From Verrucomicrobiota bacterium (GTDB taxonomy: Bacteria; Verrucomicrobiota; Verrucomicrobiia; Methylacidiphilales; Verrucolacustridaceae), in the NCBI GenBank assembly GCA_016876055.1, contig VHDM01000003.1:1-28973 (forward strand): a DNA stretch of 28,973 nt, read 5' to 3'. The position numbers and the translations under genes are program-made. The notes below the pieces were generated by a model that searched no databases, had not been told where the DNA came from, and saw nothing but the letters and a program-made list of their open reading frames with translations. Shown here piece after piece: positions 1 through 6,195 of the stretch (positions are counted from its first letter, which is position 1; each line of letters begins with the position of its first letter).

Positions 1-43
1 CCCCGACCCATCCCAATTACGCCTCCGGCAGATTGAATTTATG

Positions 44-62
44 CTCCACGCTTCGCGTGGAG
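44..62 (-). other. Perfect hairpin overlapping the tRNA-Ala 3' end
   Basis: On the minus strand CTCCACGC-GAA-GCGTGGAG forms an 8-bp perfect stem with a 3-nt loop. The 5' arm includes the last bases of the acceptor strand (CTCC) and the discriminator A, so the hairpin and the mature acceptor stem cannot form together. The downstream bases (CATAAATTC) are not a U tract, so it is not a classic intrinsic terminator. It may guide or delay 3' processing; that role is inference. Confidence 0.5.
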
Positions 63-130
63 CCATGGGGATTCGAACCCCAGACCTCCTCAATGCCATT
101 GAGGCGCTCTACCAACTGAGCTATGACCCC
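58..130 (-). tRNA. tRNA-Ala (anticodon GGC)
   Basis: Read on the minus strand, this folds as a complete 73-nt cloverleaf. The acceptor stem pairs GGGGTCA with TGGCTCC, including the G3:U70 wobble that identifies alanine tRNAs. The D arm contains AGTTGGTAG. The anticodon stem CCTCA/TGAGG encloses the loop ATGGCAT, giving anticodon GGC at positions 34-36. The T arm TGGGG-TTCGAAT-CCCCA is canonical. The discriminator base is A. CCA is not encoded: the genome continues ACGCG, so the tail must be added by nucleotidyltransferase. A hairpin overlaps the 3' end and is listed separately. Confidence 0.97.
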
Positions 131-139
131 GAAATTGAA

Positions 140-168
140 AATTTAGACCACCCCTTTGCCATCGCCAA
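140..168 (-). promoter_or_regulatory. Candidate promoter of tRNA-Ala
   Basis: On the minus strand TTGGCG (163-168) and TAAATT (140-145) are separated by 17 bp. Each matches four of six positions of the sigma-70 consensus. The -10 element ends 9 nt before the first base of the mature tRNA. A 7-bp inverted repeat (GCCAAGG at 164-170, CCTTGGC at 176-182) covers the -35 element. The call rests on spacing and position only. Confidence 0.4.
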
Positions 169-218
169 GGCAAACCCTTGGCTTGCAGGATTCTGGCGAT
201 CCGATCAGGATATGGCTC

Positions 219-1013
219 ATGCAACTTCCTTCCACGCTGGCCATCGTTCTGGCTGCCGCTTTTTTATCCTCCTGCTCGCAGACCCCTCCCGGTTCGGAGG
301 CCGAGGATGAGCGCAATCCCTTCTTCCGCCAGGCGACCAAGGACATCGCGGACCTCAACTACCCGGCTGCCATCCAGCAATTCGAGAAAGCTTTGGCGGT
401 GAATCCTAATGTCGCCAAAGCCTACCTGCAGATCGGACTGCTTTACGGAGATAAACTGGGCGATCCAATTAGTGCTATCTACTTCTATCAAAAATATCTG
501 GAGGCCCGCCCCAACGCTGGCGAGCGCGAAGAAGTCCTCGCCTCAATGGAAAAGGCCAAGATCGATTTTGCCCTCAGTTTAACCAACACCGGTATCCAAA
601 ATGCCGCCGAAATCGCCCGGATCAGCAAGGAAAACGTTGATCTCAAACAACAGGTCACCCAGCTACAGGGTGCTCTCGCCGCCAAGGAAGCCCAAGTCTC
701 CCAAGTCGGCGGTGCCGCCGCCCTGCCCAAGGCCACCGCGGCCGTAGTCCCCGCCACTCCTTCGTCCGCTGAAAAAGCCGCGCTGCCCTCTGTGCCTGCC
801 ACCACCCCGCCCCCGGCGCCAGCGGAAGCCGCGGTTCCCCCCGCCGGGGCCAAACAGCATACCATCGCCAAAGGCGATACCCTTTGGAAACTGGTCAAGC
901 AGTACTATCCCGCCTCCCTGGACTTCAATGAGGACATTGCCAAAATCAAAGCCGCCAATCCCGGCCTGGACGACCGTAACCTGAAGATCGGCACCGTCAT
1001 CGTTCTGCCGTGA
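219..1013 (+). CDS. LysM-domain lipoprotein with TPR-like helical region
   Basis: This 264-residue protein is predicted to be a lipoprotein of the cell envelope. It starts with a lipoprotein signal: a hydrophobic stretch and the lipobox LSSC, with Cys19 as the lipidation site. Residues 36-100 look like a tetratricopeptide pair (pattern YPAAIQQFEKALAVNP). Residues 105-160 are helical and probably coiled coil, and 165-210 form an Ala/Pro linker. Residues 212-264 are a LysM domain (HTIAKGDTLWKL, then AANPGL and LKIGTVIVLP), a family that binds peptidoglycan or chitin-type glycans. The ATG at 219 is chosen because AGGA (207-210) lies 8 nt upstream and the signal peptide begins there; an in-frame ATG at 156 would add 21 non-signal residues. 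The exact function is unknown; tethering to or sensing of peptidoglycan is inferred. Confidence 0.85.
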   Translation: MQLPSTLAIVLAAAFLSSCSQTPPGSEAEDERNPFFRQATKDIADLNYPAAIQQFEKALAVNPNVAKAYLQIGLLYGDKLGDPISAIYFYQKYLEARPNAGEREEVLASMEKAKIDFALSLTNTGIQNAAEIARISKENVDLKQQVTQLQGALAAKEAQVSQVGGAAALPKATAAVVPATPSSAEKAALPSVPATTPPPAPAEAAVPPAGAKQHTIAKGDTLWKLVKQYYPASLDFNEDIAKIKAANPGLDDRNLKIGTVIVLP

Positions 1014-1633
1014 GTCGTACCCGCCTCTCCCCGTCCGAAGACCAGCCGGGACTGTCGGTTACCTCGGGTGGGCCCATGGAAAACATCGGCCAGGAACTGC
1101 AGCAACGCCAACAGGAACTCCTCCTCCTCCAGCGCCAGCAGCAGGAATTGGAACAGCGCAAACGCCAACTCGAGGAGCTCAACACCCGCCGCAATGAACT
1201 AATCCACGGCCAGCGGGAAGTCCGCGATCGTTTTCTGAGAGCCATCGTGATTTTAGAAAGGGCCGAAGCGCAAAGCCGGAAAGAGGTTGAGCAAATGCAC
1301 GAGACTCGGCAAACCTTCAGTGAGCAACTGGCGGAAATTAATGCGATCGAGCCATCCGAGTGGAGCCCTGCCTCCATTGAAGAAGAGCTCTCCCGGGCAC
1401 TGGCCAAGGTGGACCAGGCCCAAGCCGTTTACACCCAATCCCGTGCCAAGCTGGACGCCCTCCGCGGGCGTGATCTTGAACCCGCCGAAGGCGGCGAAGA
1501 AAGTGCGGGCTCCGGTTCCGCCACCTCCGGCAATGACTCCTTCATGGATAATTTCCTGCGCGGCTTAGCCTTCAACTTGCCCATCATTATCGCCGTGCTG
1601 CTTGGCCTTGTGTTTTTCCAGTTTCTTCGATAG
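1010..1633 (+). CDS. Coiled-coil protein with C-terminal membrane anchor, unknown function
   Basis: I do not recognise a family. Residues 24-150 are almost entirely charged and Gln/Leu-rich heptad-like sequence, strongly suggesting a long coiled coil. A Gly/Ser/Glu linker follows at about 158-178. A single hydrophobic segment (about 186-205, LPIIIAVLLGLVFFQFLR) ends the 207-residue protein, so it is probably tail-anchored with the coil in the cytoplasm. The GTG start at 1010 overlaps the TGA of the LysM gene by 4 nt (GTGA), implying translational coupling. A shorter version from ATG 1076 (MENIGQEL) is equally plausible and would remove 22 poorly structured residues. It probably works with the LysM lipoprotein gene it overlaps. 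Confidence 0.72.
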   Translation: MSRTRLSPSEDQPGLSVTSGGPMENIGQELQQRQQELLLLQRQQQELEQRKRQLEELNTRRNELIHGQREVRDRFLRAIVILERAEAQSRKEVEQMHETRQTFSEQLAEINAIEPSEWSPASIEEELSRALAKVDQAQAVYTQSRAKLDALRGRDLEPAEGGEESAGSGSATSGNDSFMDNFLRGLAFNLPIIIAVLLGLVFFQFLR

Positions 1634-1716
1634 CTGACCCGGCTTTGTTCCCATAGCTTGGGCATAGTTCCTCAAGGGACACTTGCTGAAATTGGTCCAT
1701 TCCTCAAAGTCCGCAG

Positions 1717-2004
1717 ATGTCTCTGCCGGGCTTCAAGCGTGACCCTATCCGGGAAGAATTGCGGCGAATTAATCGGGAATCCAGCCGGCTCGGACAGACC
1801 GCCCGCCGCTTGGTAGAGGAAGCGGCCCAAGTTTCGCAGGCCAAAATGAGCTCGTTCCGGCCCCCCGAGCCTCCTCAGGTCAGGCGGGAGCCAGTGCTGA
1901 AGGTGGAAGGCCGCTTGGCTCGCCGCAAAGTGCTGCTGGCCGCCACCGTGGCCGGTGCCCTCGCTTGGGTCCTTTTCCGTCTCGTTGCCAACTGGTCGAC
2001 CTAA
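1717..2004 (+). CDS. Small protein with C-terminal membrane segment, hypothetical
   Basis: This 95-residue basic protein is not recognised. Residues 8-45 are predicted amphipathic helix rich in Arg and Glu, 48-58 are Pro-rich, and about 71-92 form one hydrophobic segment (VLLAATVAGALAWVLFRLV). Like the gene before it, it would be a C-terminally anchored membrane protein. The 83-bp gap upstream (1634-1716) shows no clear promoter or strong Shine-Dalgarno sequence, so the start is tentative. Its stop codon (2002-2004) touches the terminator hairpin shared with rplQ. Codon usage resembles its neighbours. Confidence 0.6.
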   Translation: MSLPGFKRDPIREELRRINRESSRLGQTARRLVEEAAQVSQAKMSSFRPPEPPQVRREPVLKVEGRLARRKVLLAATVAGALAWVLFRLVANWST

Positions 2005-2036
2005 AAAAGCGCCGGCGGGCATAACCCCGCCGGCGC
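2003..2036 (-). terminator. Intrinsic terminator of the ribosomal protein cluster
   Basis: The 11-bp GC-only stem GCGCCGGCGGG (2009-2019) pairs with CCCGCCGGCGC (2026-2036) around a 6-nt loop. Read on the minus strand, the stem is followed by six T residues (2003-2008 as A on plus). It lies 22 bp past the rplQ stop. From the plus side the same hairpin follows directly after the 95-residue ORF, but with only TTGT downstream, so it may stop plus-strand transcripts less efficiently. Confidence 0.93.
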
Positions 2037-2058
2037 TTGTCCGGAAATATGGAAAACG

Positions 2059-2499
2059 TTACTTTTTGGCGGCCTTAGACTTGTCCTCCTTGGCGGCCTT
2101 GGCCTTACCCTTGTCCTCTTTGGGGGCTTCGGGTTCAGGTGCCGGACGCTCCACCCATTCGAGCAAGGCCGTCGGGGCCCCATCCCCGATTCGGGGCCCC
2201 AGTTTCAGGATCCGGGTGTAACCCCCCGCCCGGTTCTTAAACCGGGGGGCGATCTCCGCAAACAGCTTGTGGACCAGGCCATTTTCATGGAGGGCGGCGA
2301 TGGCCTGACGGCGGTGATGCAGCGAACCCTTTTTCCCAAGGGTCACCAACTTTTCCGCCACCGGCCGAGCCGCCTTGGCCCGGGCCACGGTCGTGCGAAC
2401 CCGCTCATGCAGAATCAGGGACCCCACCAGGTTCGCCAGCATGCTGTCGCGATGCTGGGAAGTCCGGCCGAGCTTAACGGTGCGACGTCGGTGCCTCAT
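2059..2499 (-). CDS. rplQ: 50S ribosomal protein bL17
   Basis: bL17 is a large-subunit protein near the exit-tunnel side. The N-terminus MRHRRRTVKLGRTSQHR and the downstream pattern MLANLVGSLILHERVRTTVARAK are diagnostic. The body ends at about residue 117. A tail of about 29 residues rich in Lys, Glu, Pro and Ala makes it 146 residues, longer than the roughly 120-130 of most bacteria. Its ATG overlaps the rpoA stop by 4 nt (ATGA), so the two are probably translationally coupled, the usual arrangement at the end of an alpha operon. It is the last gene before the terminator. Confidence 0.98.
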   Translation of the reverse strand: MRHRRRTVKLGRTSQHRDSMLANLVGSLILHERVRTTVARAKAARPVAEKLVTLGKKGSLHHRRQAIAALHENGLVHKLFAEIAPRFKNRAGGYTRILKLGPRIGDGAPTALLEWVERPAPEPEAPKEDKGKAKAAKEDKSKAAKK

Positions 2500-3536
2500 G
2501 CCTGGGCATTCCCGTTCGTACCCGCCGCTTCCACCGGAGGCGGAGGCAGGCTGGCCAATAAGGCGCTGTCAAACTTCATGCCGAGGGAGAGGCCAAGGGA
2601 GGTCAGCTTGTCCTTGATCTCGTTCAACGACTTCTTGCCGAAGTTGCGGTACTTCAACATCTCCGCCTCACTTTTGAGGGCCAACTGACCGACTGTGGTG
2701 ATATTGGCGTTATTCAGGCAGTTGGCGGCGCGGACGGAAAGTTCAATTTCGTTCACGCTCATCGCCAGCAATTTCTTTAGTGCGGTGTTTTCCACCGGAG
2801 CTTCGTACTTCACCTCCTCGAACTCGATCGGCTCCTTGTCGAAGTTGGCAAAGATATCCAGGTGGTGACGCAAGATCCCAGAGGCGTGCAACAATGCCTC
2901 ATCGGGGGTCAGGCGCCCATCCGTCCAGATTTCCAAAACCAACTTGTCATAATCGGTTCGTTGGCCCACCCGGGTGTTTTTCACTTCATACTTCACCTTT
3001 TTTACCGGTGAAAAGAGGGAGTCCACCGGAATCAGGCCGATGGGTGAGTCCTCACGCTTGTTCTCCTCCCAAGTGGCGTAACCACGCCCCACCCGCACCT
3101 CGAGCTCCGCCTCAAACTTTGCCTTCTTATCCAAGGTGCAGATGACTTCCTTGGGATTGAGAACCTCGATGCCGGCGTCCAACTCGATATCCGCCGCCGT
3201 CACCGGCCCTTCCTTGTTCACCTTGAGGGTAAGCAGGCGGGGCTCGCGGTTGGGCAGTTTAAATTTCAGTTTTTTCAGATTGAGCACGATTTCGGTGACA
3301 TCCTCGACCACGTGGTCGATGGTGCTGAACTCGTGCTGAACCCCGGCGATCTTCACACTGGTGATGGCCGCGCCCTCCAAGGAGCTCAGCAGCACCCGGC
3401 GAAGGGAATTCCCCAGGGTGTGGCCGTATCCGGCCTCAAAGGGCTCCGCGGTGAATTTTCCGTAGATTTCGTCGGAACCGGCTTCATCTTTCTGCAGTCG
3501 GTTCGGCAGTTCGAATCGTCCAAGTCTCAGGGGCAT
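2496..3536 (-). CDS. rpoA: DNA-directed RNA polymerase subunit alpha
   Basis: Alpha dimerises to nucleate RNA polymerase assembly, and its C-terminal domain contacts UP elements and activators. The N-terminal domain shows GYGHTLGNSLRRVLLSSLEG (residues 36-55). The C-terminal domain has VRAANCLNNANI and RNFGKKSLNEIK. The Arg, Asn and Cys of the first motif and the Gly-Lys-Ser of the second match the DNA-contacting set of E. coli alpha (R265, N268, C269, G296, K298, S299). The 346-residue length fits the family, with a short Pro/Ala/Asn-rich tail. It is preceded by a 107-bp structured gap after rpsD and overlaps rplQ by 4 nt. Confidence 0.98.
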   Translation of the reverse strand: MPLRLGRFELPNRLQKDEAGSDEIYGKFTAEPFEAGYGHTLGNSLRRVLLSSLEGAAITSVKIAGVQHEFSTIDHVVEDVTEIVLNLKKLKFKLPNREPRLLTLKVNKEGPVTAADIELDAGIEVLNPKEVICTLDKKAKFEAELEVRVGRGYATWEENKREDSPIGLIPVDSLFSPVKKVKYEVKNTRVGQRTDYDKLVLEIWTDGRLTPDEALLHASGILRHHLDIFANFDKEPIEFEEVKYEAPVENTALKKLLAMSVNEIELSVRAANCLNNANITTVGQLALKSEAEMLKYRNFGKKSLNEIKDKLTSLGLSLGMKFDSALLASLPPPPVEAAGTNGNAQA

Positions 3537-3550
3537 GGTCTGTCTCTTTC

Positions 3551-3598
3551 CGGCCGGGTTACCCCCTCCCCGCTACCTTGGGAGGGGACCGACGGCCG
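3551..3598 (-). promoter_or_regulatory. Large hairpin in the rpoA leader
   Basis: Three stacked stems are visible: CGGCCG (3551-3556) with CGGCCG (3593-3598), GGT (3557-3559) with ACC (3588-3590), and CCCCTCCC (3563-3570) with GGGAGGGG (3580-3587). They make 17 bp in total with small internal bulges and a 9-nt loop. On the minus-strand transcript the structure ends 14 nt before the rpoA start codon, at the edge of the ribosome-binding region (GAAAGAGAC). There is no U tract. A role in rpoA translation or mRNA processing is inferred. Confidence 0.55.
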
Positions 3599-3610
3599 CG
3601 TTGATGTTTC

Positions 3611-3643
3611 GGTGCTTCCGCCGCGGTAGCGGCGACGGAAACC
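3611..3643 (-). other. Second hairpin immediately after the rpsD stop
   Basis: GCCGC (3620-3624) pairs with GCGGC (3629-3633) around a GGTA loop. TTCC/GGAA (3616-3619, 3637-3640) and GGT/ACC (3611-3613, 3641-3643) extend the stem. It begins right after the rpsD stop codon. No U-rich tail follows on the minus strand, so it may be an RNase-protecting or processing element rather than a terminator. Confidence 0.4.
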
Positions 3644-4255
3644 TTACGACCGCGAGTAAAGCTCCACGACCAACTGTTCGTTGGCCACCGGAGTGAGTTC
3701 CTCGCGGGTGGGAATCCGGTTGAGGCTTCCCTTGAAAGCGTCCTTGTTGAGCGTGAGCCAGTCCGGGAGCGGCCGGATCTGGGTGGTCTCCAGCCCGCGG
3801 GTGCCCAGCTGACGGGATTTGGGGTGGTCCCGCACCTCGATGACGTCCCCGGCGCGGCAGGAAAAACTGGGGATGCTTACCCGGCGGCCATTCACGCTGA
3901 TGTGGCCGTGGGAAACCATTTGGCGGGCGCCCCGGCGCGTGGCGGAAAATCCCAGCCGGTCAACGAGCGTATCAAGGCGTGTTTCCAATATTTGCAGCAT
4001 CTTTTCACCGGTTACCCCACGGCTCTGGATGGCCTTCTGGTAAACACGGCGGAACTGTTTCTCGAGCAGGCCGTAGCCATACTTCATTTTCTGCTTCTCG
4101 CCCATGGCGATGGCGTAATCGGACTGCTTCCTGCGTCCCTTGGCCCCGTGCACGCCGGGCGGGAAGTTGCGGCGTTCGAGAGCCTTGGACGCACCGAAAA
4201 TCGGCTGGCCGAAGCGGCGGTTGATTTTGTCGCGGGGACCGGTGTAGCGGGCCAT
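3644..4255 (-). CDS. rpsD: 30S ribosomal protein uS4
   Basis: uS4 is a primary 16S rRNA binder that nucleates assembly of the 30S body. The 203-residue length and the start MARYTGPRDKINRRFG are typical. The S4 RNA-binding domain spans about 91-143 (LETRLDTLVDRLGFS, then MVSHGHISVNGRRVSIPS). The protein has one cysteine (Cys133) and lacks the N-terminal zinc-binding cysteine cluster found in some uS4 proteins. A good ribosome-binding site (AAGGAG) lies just upstream, and the gap to rpsK is 9 nt. In E. coli this protein represses its own operon; no homologous target could be recognised here. Confidence 0.98.
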   Translation of the reverse strand: MARYTGPRDKINRRFGQPIFGASKALERRNFPPGVHGAKGRRKQSDYAIAMGEKQKMKYGYGLLEKQFRRVYQKAIQSRGVTGEKMLQILETRLDTLVDRLGFSATRRGARQMVSHGHISVNGRRVSIPSFSCRAGDVIEVRDHPKSRQLGTRGLETTQIRPLPDWLTLNKDAFKGSLNRIPTREELTPVANEQLVVELYSRS

Positions 4256-4264
4256 AAATTCTCC

Positions 4265-4840
4265 TTAGACGCGCCTCGCCTTGCGCATGCGACAACCGTT
4301 GAACGGCACGGGGGTCACATCACGAATCGTGCTCACCTCAAGCCCGACGGCCTGCAGGGCGCGCACCGCGGACTCCCGGCCGGTGCCCGGGCCCTTCAGA
4401 CGAACCTCCACTTCCTTCACCCCGTGGGCCATGGCCTGGCGACAGGCATCTTGGGCCACCACCTGCGCGACATAAGCCGTCGATTTCTTGGAACCACGGA
4501 AACCCATCTTCCCGGCGCTCGACCAGGCGATCACATTCCCCTTCTGGTCGGTGATCGAAACCACCGTGTTGTTAAACGAGGCCAACACATGCGCTACGCC
4601 GTGCTGGATCTGCTTCGCACCTTTGATCTTCGGAATTTTGACTTTCGCGGCGTCGTCCAAACCATCGAGGGTAAGGCTTTCCGGTGCAATGATCGGTTCG
4701 GCCTTGGGCGCCGCATCCTTGGGGGCGCCTTTTCCTCCGGCAGCCTTCGGCTTCTTTTCCTTCGGCGCGGCGGGCTTGGCGCCCTCGGCCTTGGCCGGGG
4801 CGGGCTTTTTCTCTGCGGGTTTCTTGTCGGCGTCGCTCAT
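4265..4840 (-). CDS. rpsK: 30S ribosomal protein uS11 with long N-terminal extension
   Basis: uS11 binds 16S rRNA in the platform near the E site. The conserved core starts near residue 67 and contains GVAHVLASFNNTVVSITD and KGPGTGRESAVRALQ. Before it lie about 65 residues rich in Lys, Ala and Pro, making the protein 191 residues where about 130 is usual. The first ATG is kept because it lies only 3 nt after the rpsM stop. The C-terminus reads FNGCRMRKARRV where most bacteria have HNGCRPPKRRRV, although the Asn-Gly known to form isoaspartate in E. coli is retained. Confidence 0.97.
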   Translation of the reverse strand: MSDADKKPAEKKPAPAKAEGAKPAAPKEKKPKAAGGKGAPKDAAPKAEPIIAPESLTLDGLDDAAKVKIPKIKGAKQIQHGVAHVLASFNNTVVSITDQKGNVIAWSSAGKMGFRGSKKSTAYVAQVVAQDACRQAMAHGVKEVEVRLKGPGTGRESAVRALQAVGLEVSTIRDVTPVPFNGCRMRKARRV

Positions 4841-4843
4841 CGC

Positions 4844-5239
4844 TTATGTTTTGGCGGACTTAGCGTCCTTGCTGCGGATGACCCCCACGGTCTTGCGGGG
4901 GCCTTTGCGGGTGCGTGCGTTGGTGGAAGTGCGCTGACCGCGCACGGGCAGACCTTTCCGATGACGGATGCCCCGATAGCAATTGACTGACTGGAGGCGT
5001 TTCAGGTTCTGCTGGATATCCCGGCGCAGGTCGCCTTCGATCAGAAAACGGTTTCGTTGGATCACGCCGATAATCCGGTTGATCTGCTGGTCGGTCAAAT
5101 CCTTCGCGCGAAGTTCCGTGGGAATCTCTGCTTCAGCCACCACCTGCTGGGCGCGGGTGGAACCAATGCCGTATACGTAACGAAGGCTAAATTCAACCTT
5201 CTTCTCACCCGGGACATCCACGCCAAGAATTCGTGGCAT
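4844..5239 (-). CDS. rpsM: 30S ribosomal protein uS13
   Basis: uS13 sits in the 30S head and contacts the P-site tRNA and the 50S subunit through bridges. The start MPRILGVDVPGEKK at 5239 gives 131 residues; the open frame runs on upstream to 5386 through rpmJ in another phase, but that part has no uS13 similarity. The helix-hairpin-like segment YVYGIGSTRA (21-30) and the basic C-terminal motif RGIRHRKGLPVRGQRT (89-104) with TNARTRKGP are diagnostic. It follows rpmJ by 5 nt and precedes rpsK by 3 nt. Confidence 0.98.
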   Translation of the reverse strand: MPRILGVDVPGEKKVEFSLRYVYGIGSTRAQQVVAEAEIPTELRAKDLTDQQINRIIGVIQRNRFLIEGDLRRDIQQNLKRLQSVNCYRGIRHRKGLPVRGQRTSTNARTRKGPRKTVGVIRSKDAKSAKT

Positions 5240-5244
5240 ACGCT

Positions 5245-5361
5245 TTAACCCTGCCTCTGCTTCAAACGCGGGTTTTTCTTGTTGATGATATAGATACGAC
5301 CCCGCCGGCGAACGACTTGGCAGTCGCTGGTGCGGCGTTTGACGGATGCTCTGACTTTCAT
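5245..5361 (-). CDS. rpmJ: 50S ribosomal protein bL36, zinc-free form
   Basis: This 38-residue protein begins MKVRASVKRRTSDCQVVRRR and ends NPRLKQRQG, clearly bL36. The zinc form has Cys at 11, 14 and 27 and His at about 32. Here the equivalent positions are Thr11, Cys14, Asn27 and Leu33, so it is the cysteine-minus type that folds without zinc. The ATG at 5361 follows map by 21 nt, and the stop is 5 nt before rpsM. infA, often next to rpmJ, is missing. Confidence 0.95.
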   Translation of the reverse strand: MKVRASVKRRTSDCQVVRRRGRIYIINKKNPRLKQRQG

Positions 5362-5382
5362 AAGACGTAAATGAAAAACCTA

Positions 5383-6183
5383 TCAAGCCGCAAAACTTTT
5401 GGCAAGCACCTTCCTATCCTTTTCTCCATCAACAGATTCGGTTAATATTTCCGGTTCTCCCTCTGTAATTAAAATGACATGCTCGAAATGGGCTGAGTCT
5501 TTTCCGTCCGCCGTCACAGCTGTCCAGCCATCCTTGAGGATTCGGACTTCGGGACTACCTTCATTGACCATCGGCTCAATCGCCAAAGTCATGCCAGGCC
5601 GAAGAATGGGGCCCGAGTTGGCCCGGCCGAAATTTGGGATTTGGGGCTCCTCGTGCAGCTTGCGACCCACCCCATGACCCACAAACTCTCGCACCACGCT
5701 ATAGCCCGCCTCCTTGACTGTCTGTTCCACCGCGTGACATAGGTCACCCAATTTCGCCCCTCCCTTGGCCGCGGCGATCCCGGCAGCCAGAGCCGCCGTG
5801 GTCCGTTCCAATAAACGCCGCCGGGCGGGGGTAATCGCACCTATCCCTATGGTGGTGGCGGTATCCCCCACCCACCCATCCAAGAGAATTCCGACATCCA
5901 ATTTCACCACGTCCCCGTACGCCAGTCGCCGCCCACCCCCGATTCCATGGACCACCTCCTCATTGACGGAAATACACAACTGACCGGGAAACCGCCGGTA
6001 CCCGAGAAAGGCGCTCCGTGCGCCGTGCTTGGCGATCAACTCTCCCGCCTTTTTGTCAATATCACCCGTGGTTCGGCCGGGCTCCAATTCCAAACAAAGT
6101 TCCTCGAGGATTCTCCTCGCCGTCCGGCAGCTCGCCCGCATCCCGGCCACGCCGGCGGCGTCTTTGATCGGGATCGCAGGCAT
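5383..6183 (-). CDS. map: Type I methionine aminopeptidase
   Basis: The enzyme removes the initiator methionine from nascent proteins at the ribosome using a dinuclear metal centre. All expected ligands are visible: Asp96 (KLDVG), Asp107 (GDTA), His170 (VGHGVG), Glu203 (AIEP) and Glu234 (HFEH). His79 (VVHGI) and His177 match the catalytic histidines. They align almost exactly with E. coli numbering (D97, D108, H171, E204, E235). At 266 residues it is the short type Ia form without an N-terminal zinc-finger extension. It follows secY by 12 nt; adk, common between the two elsewhere, is absent. Confidence 0.98.
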   Translation of the reverse strand: MPAIPIKDAAGVAGMRASCRTARRILEELCLELEPGRTTGDIDKKAGELIAKHGARSAFLGYRRFPGQLCISVNEEVVHGIGGGRRLAYGDVVKLDVGILLDGWVGDTATTIGIGAITPARRRLLERTTAALAAGIAAAKGGAKLGDLCHAVEQTVKEAGYSVVREFVGHGVGRKLHEEPQIPNFGRANSGPILRPGMTLAIEPMVNEGSPEVRILKDGWTAVTADGKDSAHFEHVILITEGEPEILTESVDGEKDRKVLAKSFAA

Positions 6184-6195
6184 GAACCCAATCGC

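Noticed and set aside
1..11. Possible start of a minus-strand gene leaving the window (GGAGG at 22-26, ATG at 9-11)
   Set aside because: Only 11 nt of coding sequence would be visible, too little to support a gene call.
1634..1716. Promoter for the 95-residue plus-strand gene
   Set aside because: No pair of -35 and -10 like elements with suitable spacing was seen.
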